Assembly (NCBI RefSeq): GCF_021917145.1
Contig: NC_061077.1
Span: forward strand, 8,978,083-9,042,082
Length of the DNA: 64,000 nt
Origin: Hypomesus transpacificus
Lineage: Eukaryota > Chordata > Actinopteri > Osmeriformes > Osmeridae
Reading direction: 5' to 3'
Under the pieces are notes generated by a model. It did no database searches. It was given only the letters and a program-made list of their open reading frames with translations, and was not told where the DNA came from. Below, piece by piece: positions 61,780 through 64,000 of this stretch (the stretch's first letter is position 1; every line of letters begins with the position of its first letter). The position numbers and the translations under genes are program-made.

Positions 61780-61876
61780 GTAAGGGGAGCCTTCCACAAT
61801 TCTCCCGTTCTCAGGTGAAGTAGGCCAACGTGGGATGAGAAGTTGCGTGTGGTTATTTGAGCCATTCTTAACTACC

Positions 61877-61958
<82 letters not shown>

Positions 61959-64000
61959 CTGATAATTTAATCAGAATCCACAGATTTCCTCCCTCTCTCC
62001 CGACTCAGCAGCGTGCTTCTGCACACTTGATCTTGTCTTTTGGCAGACAGAAATACTCCTCCCCGTCTTTGTGCGTGCAGTCGTATGTTCTCATGAATAT
62101 TTCTTTGCATGCGATCTGTTTGGGGAGCTGGATGAATCTTTTAAAGGGTTCCTGCTGAAAATAGCAGGTGCATTCCATATTGATTTGATATAATCTCTCC
62201 TTAACAGAGCTTTACCTTCCGCTGGGAGACTCTCTGATACTATCTGCTACAGCACTGTGTGTGAATAGAGTGTAAACAGAGGCCAGCCTGAATGTTCCAG
62301 AGAGTGGAGCATGTTCATCCCAATACTGGGGATCGATGACTTTCGTAATTTCTTTTGTGGATCTCGCAATTTATTATTTGTTGTCATAGCTGTCTTCTCA
62401 ACTCTACTGCTGTTTAAAAGCCATTGCCACGATAAAACTGCTCTACGGAGCTCTTGTAAGAGTACAAGTCACCTTCGCTTCAGGCACAAGAGGAGGGAAT
62501 GGGATGCACACATTAAGTGGAAGGGGGTATGGAGGGAATAAATAAAAAAAAACGGACGACTCCCCATCGTTCCTTTCTGATTTGCGCTTCCCCTCCCCCA
62601 GCTTCCTCCGCTCTGTCTTGCCCTGGTAACCATAGAGCTACTTGTTAGAGTCTGTTCACCTTAATACAAAGGGGGAAAGTCACTACGGCATCAGCCAACA
62701 GAGGCACACCACGCTCCCACAATGGAGCCCTAATCAGCCATCCACGCTACTACACAATGGGGAGCTTATGCCAATGGTGTTGTGCCTTGCAAGTAGAGCA
62801 TTGGACAGCAAATTTTAGGGTGTCTCTGTTTGAACTTTTAATTGAGACAGTAGCCTGTTTTCAATCTTTTAAAGCAGCATTATCATGGTAGCAGTACAGA
62901 GTAAAAGCAGATTTCTTTTCATTGTTTCAAAACATTCCCAATAGATATAGTATCAAAAAAGTAGGTCATCCGAGCAATACCCAGTAGATCATGAAAAGAC
63001 AGTGTATTTACACCAGAAGGACCCTGAGGGCTTGTTTAGGAGTGTCACATAGTCTATAAGAGGTAGCCGCTAGAGACCAGCCACTCAGGCCACCTCTTTA
63101 CGGTCAACCCATAAAGTGCTGACCATGTGGTCTAATCTAGACCTCTACATTTGATCAGCCTTGATCAGGAATATTGACTGGCTTTTTGGATTATTTAGGA
63201 AATGTTGGCATCTGATGTGACCATAGTCCCAATGCCTTCCCTTCTCACTAGGTTTGGCACAATCCCAAACCAAGCATTTGGCAGAGGAAACTAGCCTTTT
63301 TGCAGTTTGTTTAAATGGTCGTATAGTAGACTGATGAAAATCAAGTGGTTCAGGTACCTCTATTCATTCCTGTCAATCAAGAGAATTCTCAAAGTCAGGA
63401 ATGTAATTCATCAAACTGGGTGATGAAGCTGGGTCGGTGGATGAGATTTTGACAGTTATGATCAATTAGTTTTTGGGACAGAGGCACGAATAATATTTGA
63501 ATTCCACACCCACAGCCATTCTTGGCTATTTCAAATCCACCTCATTCAGAAACATTGATGTGACTGGGATATGATATTGTAGTACCTGTGAGTCATCAAA
63601 TGTCATCTACTGTAGGCATTCGATTGTCTGTTTGTTGTCTTTCAAAATACCATAGACACATACACATGAACACACACACACACACACATACTCAAACAAA
63701 TACACACATACATACATACGGACACCCTTTCTCTGCTGATGCCTCTAATGCTTACTCCCTCCATATCTGAAAGGAAGGTTGTCCAGCATCACTGGACAGC
63801 ATATTGACTGCAACAGCACCGGACCATTATTTCATCCTTTTTTATTCAGATTAAAAGCATCCACTTCCCTTACACTCCACCAGTCCTCCTGAGTCCTCTC
63901 ATGGCAGGTCATGTTCGAATGAGAGGACACACACAGGCTTTTAGCTTGAGTCACTTCCTAAAGAGACCCATCCACACAAGTGGCAAATTATTGAAAACAA
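61780..64000 (+). other. First intron of plch2 (partial)
   Basis: The sequence after the donor contains a (CT)n microsatellite at 61879-61958, a (CA)n at about 63670-63688 and otherwise unique DNA. No further plch2 exon could be recognised before the window ends. Confidence 0.5.
61879..61958. repeat. (CT)n microsatellite
   Basis: About 37 CT units with one TTT interruption, 100 bp downstream of the plch2 donor. Confidence 0.95.

Noticed and set aside
62311..62541. 76-codon open frame with a hydrophobic stretch, downstream of the plch2 exon
   Set aside because: It lies within the presumed intron. No acceptor in the right phase was seen and it does not resemble PLC-eta.

Overview
The window is genomic DNA from a ray-finned (teleost-type) fish. 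It holds multi-exon genes with GT-AG introns, a Tc1-like transposon, an L2-type LINE with a (TTTGA)n tail, and abundant (CA)n, (GA)n and minisatellite repeats. All gene models come from reading exons, splice sites and reading phase directly in the sequence. No database search was possible. The species cannot be named.

Layout. (1) 1-1000, plus strand: the last four coding exons of methylenetetrahydrofolate reductase (mthfr). (2) 2242-13646, minus strand: a near-complete gene of about 26 coding exons for a ~1,950-residue protein full of regularly spaced Trp-centred helical repeats (Sfi1-like). It lies tail-to-tail with mthfr, as C1orf167 does in human, so I call it the C1orf167 homolog. (3) 14781-16534, minus strand: a complete six-exon pex10 (323 aa, C-terminal RING). 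(4) 16990-18969: a 5'-truncated L2-like LINE upstream of pex10. (5) About 19-61 kb: a long gene-free stretch with microsatellites, three larger minisatellites, a LINE 3' fragment, an LTR-like segment, a complete Tc1-like element with an open transposase (45175-46835), and AT-rich segments that look like conserved regulatory DNA. (6) 61.3-61.8 kb, plus strand: a 5' UTR and first coding exon whose short peptide contains the LSPEK motif seen at the start of phospholipase C-eta. It lies head-to-head with pex10, as PLCH2 does in human, so it is probably plch2. A second candidate first exon lies at 34.92 kb. The window ends inside the plch2 intron.

The genes have unrelated jobs: one-carbon metabolism (mthfr), a probable coiled-coil scaffold (C1orf167-like), peroxisomal import (pex10) and phosphoinositide signalling (plch2). 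What ties them together is synteny: two neighbour pairs that sit far apart on human 1p36 are joined here. The points most worth following are the full C1orf167-like model with GC-AG introns and repeat-filled introns, the alternative plch2 starts, the intact Tc1 element, an 11-bp minisatellite open in all six frames, a degenerate palindrome holding an RFX X-box, and candidate enhancers in the desert. I found no evidence of a wholly new biological system.
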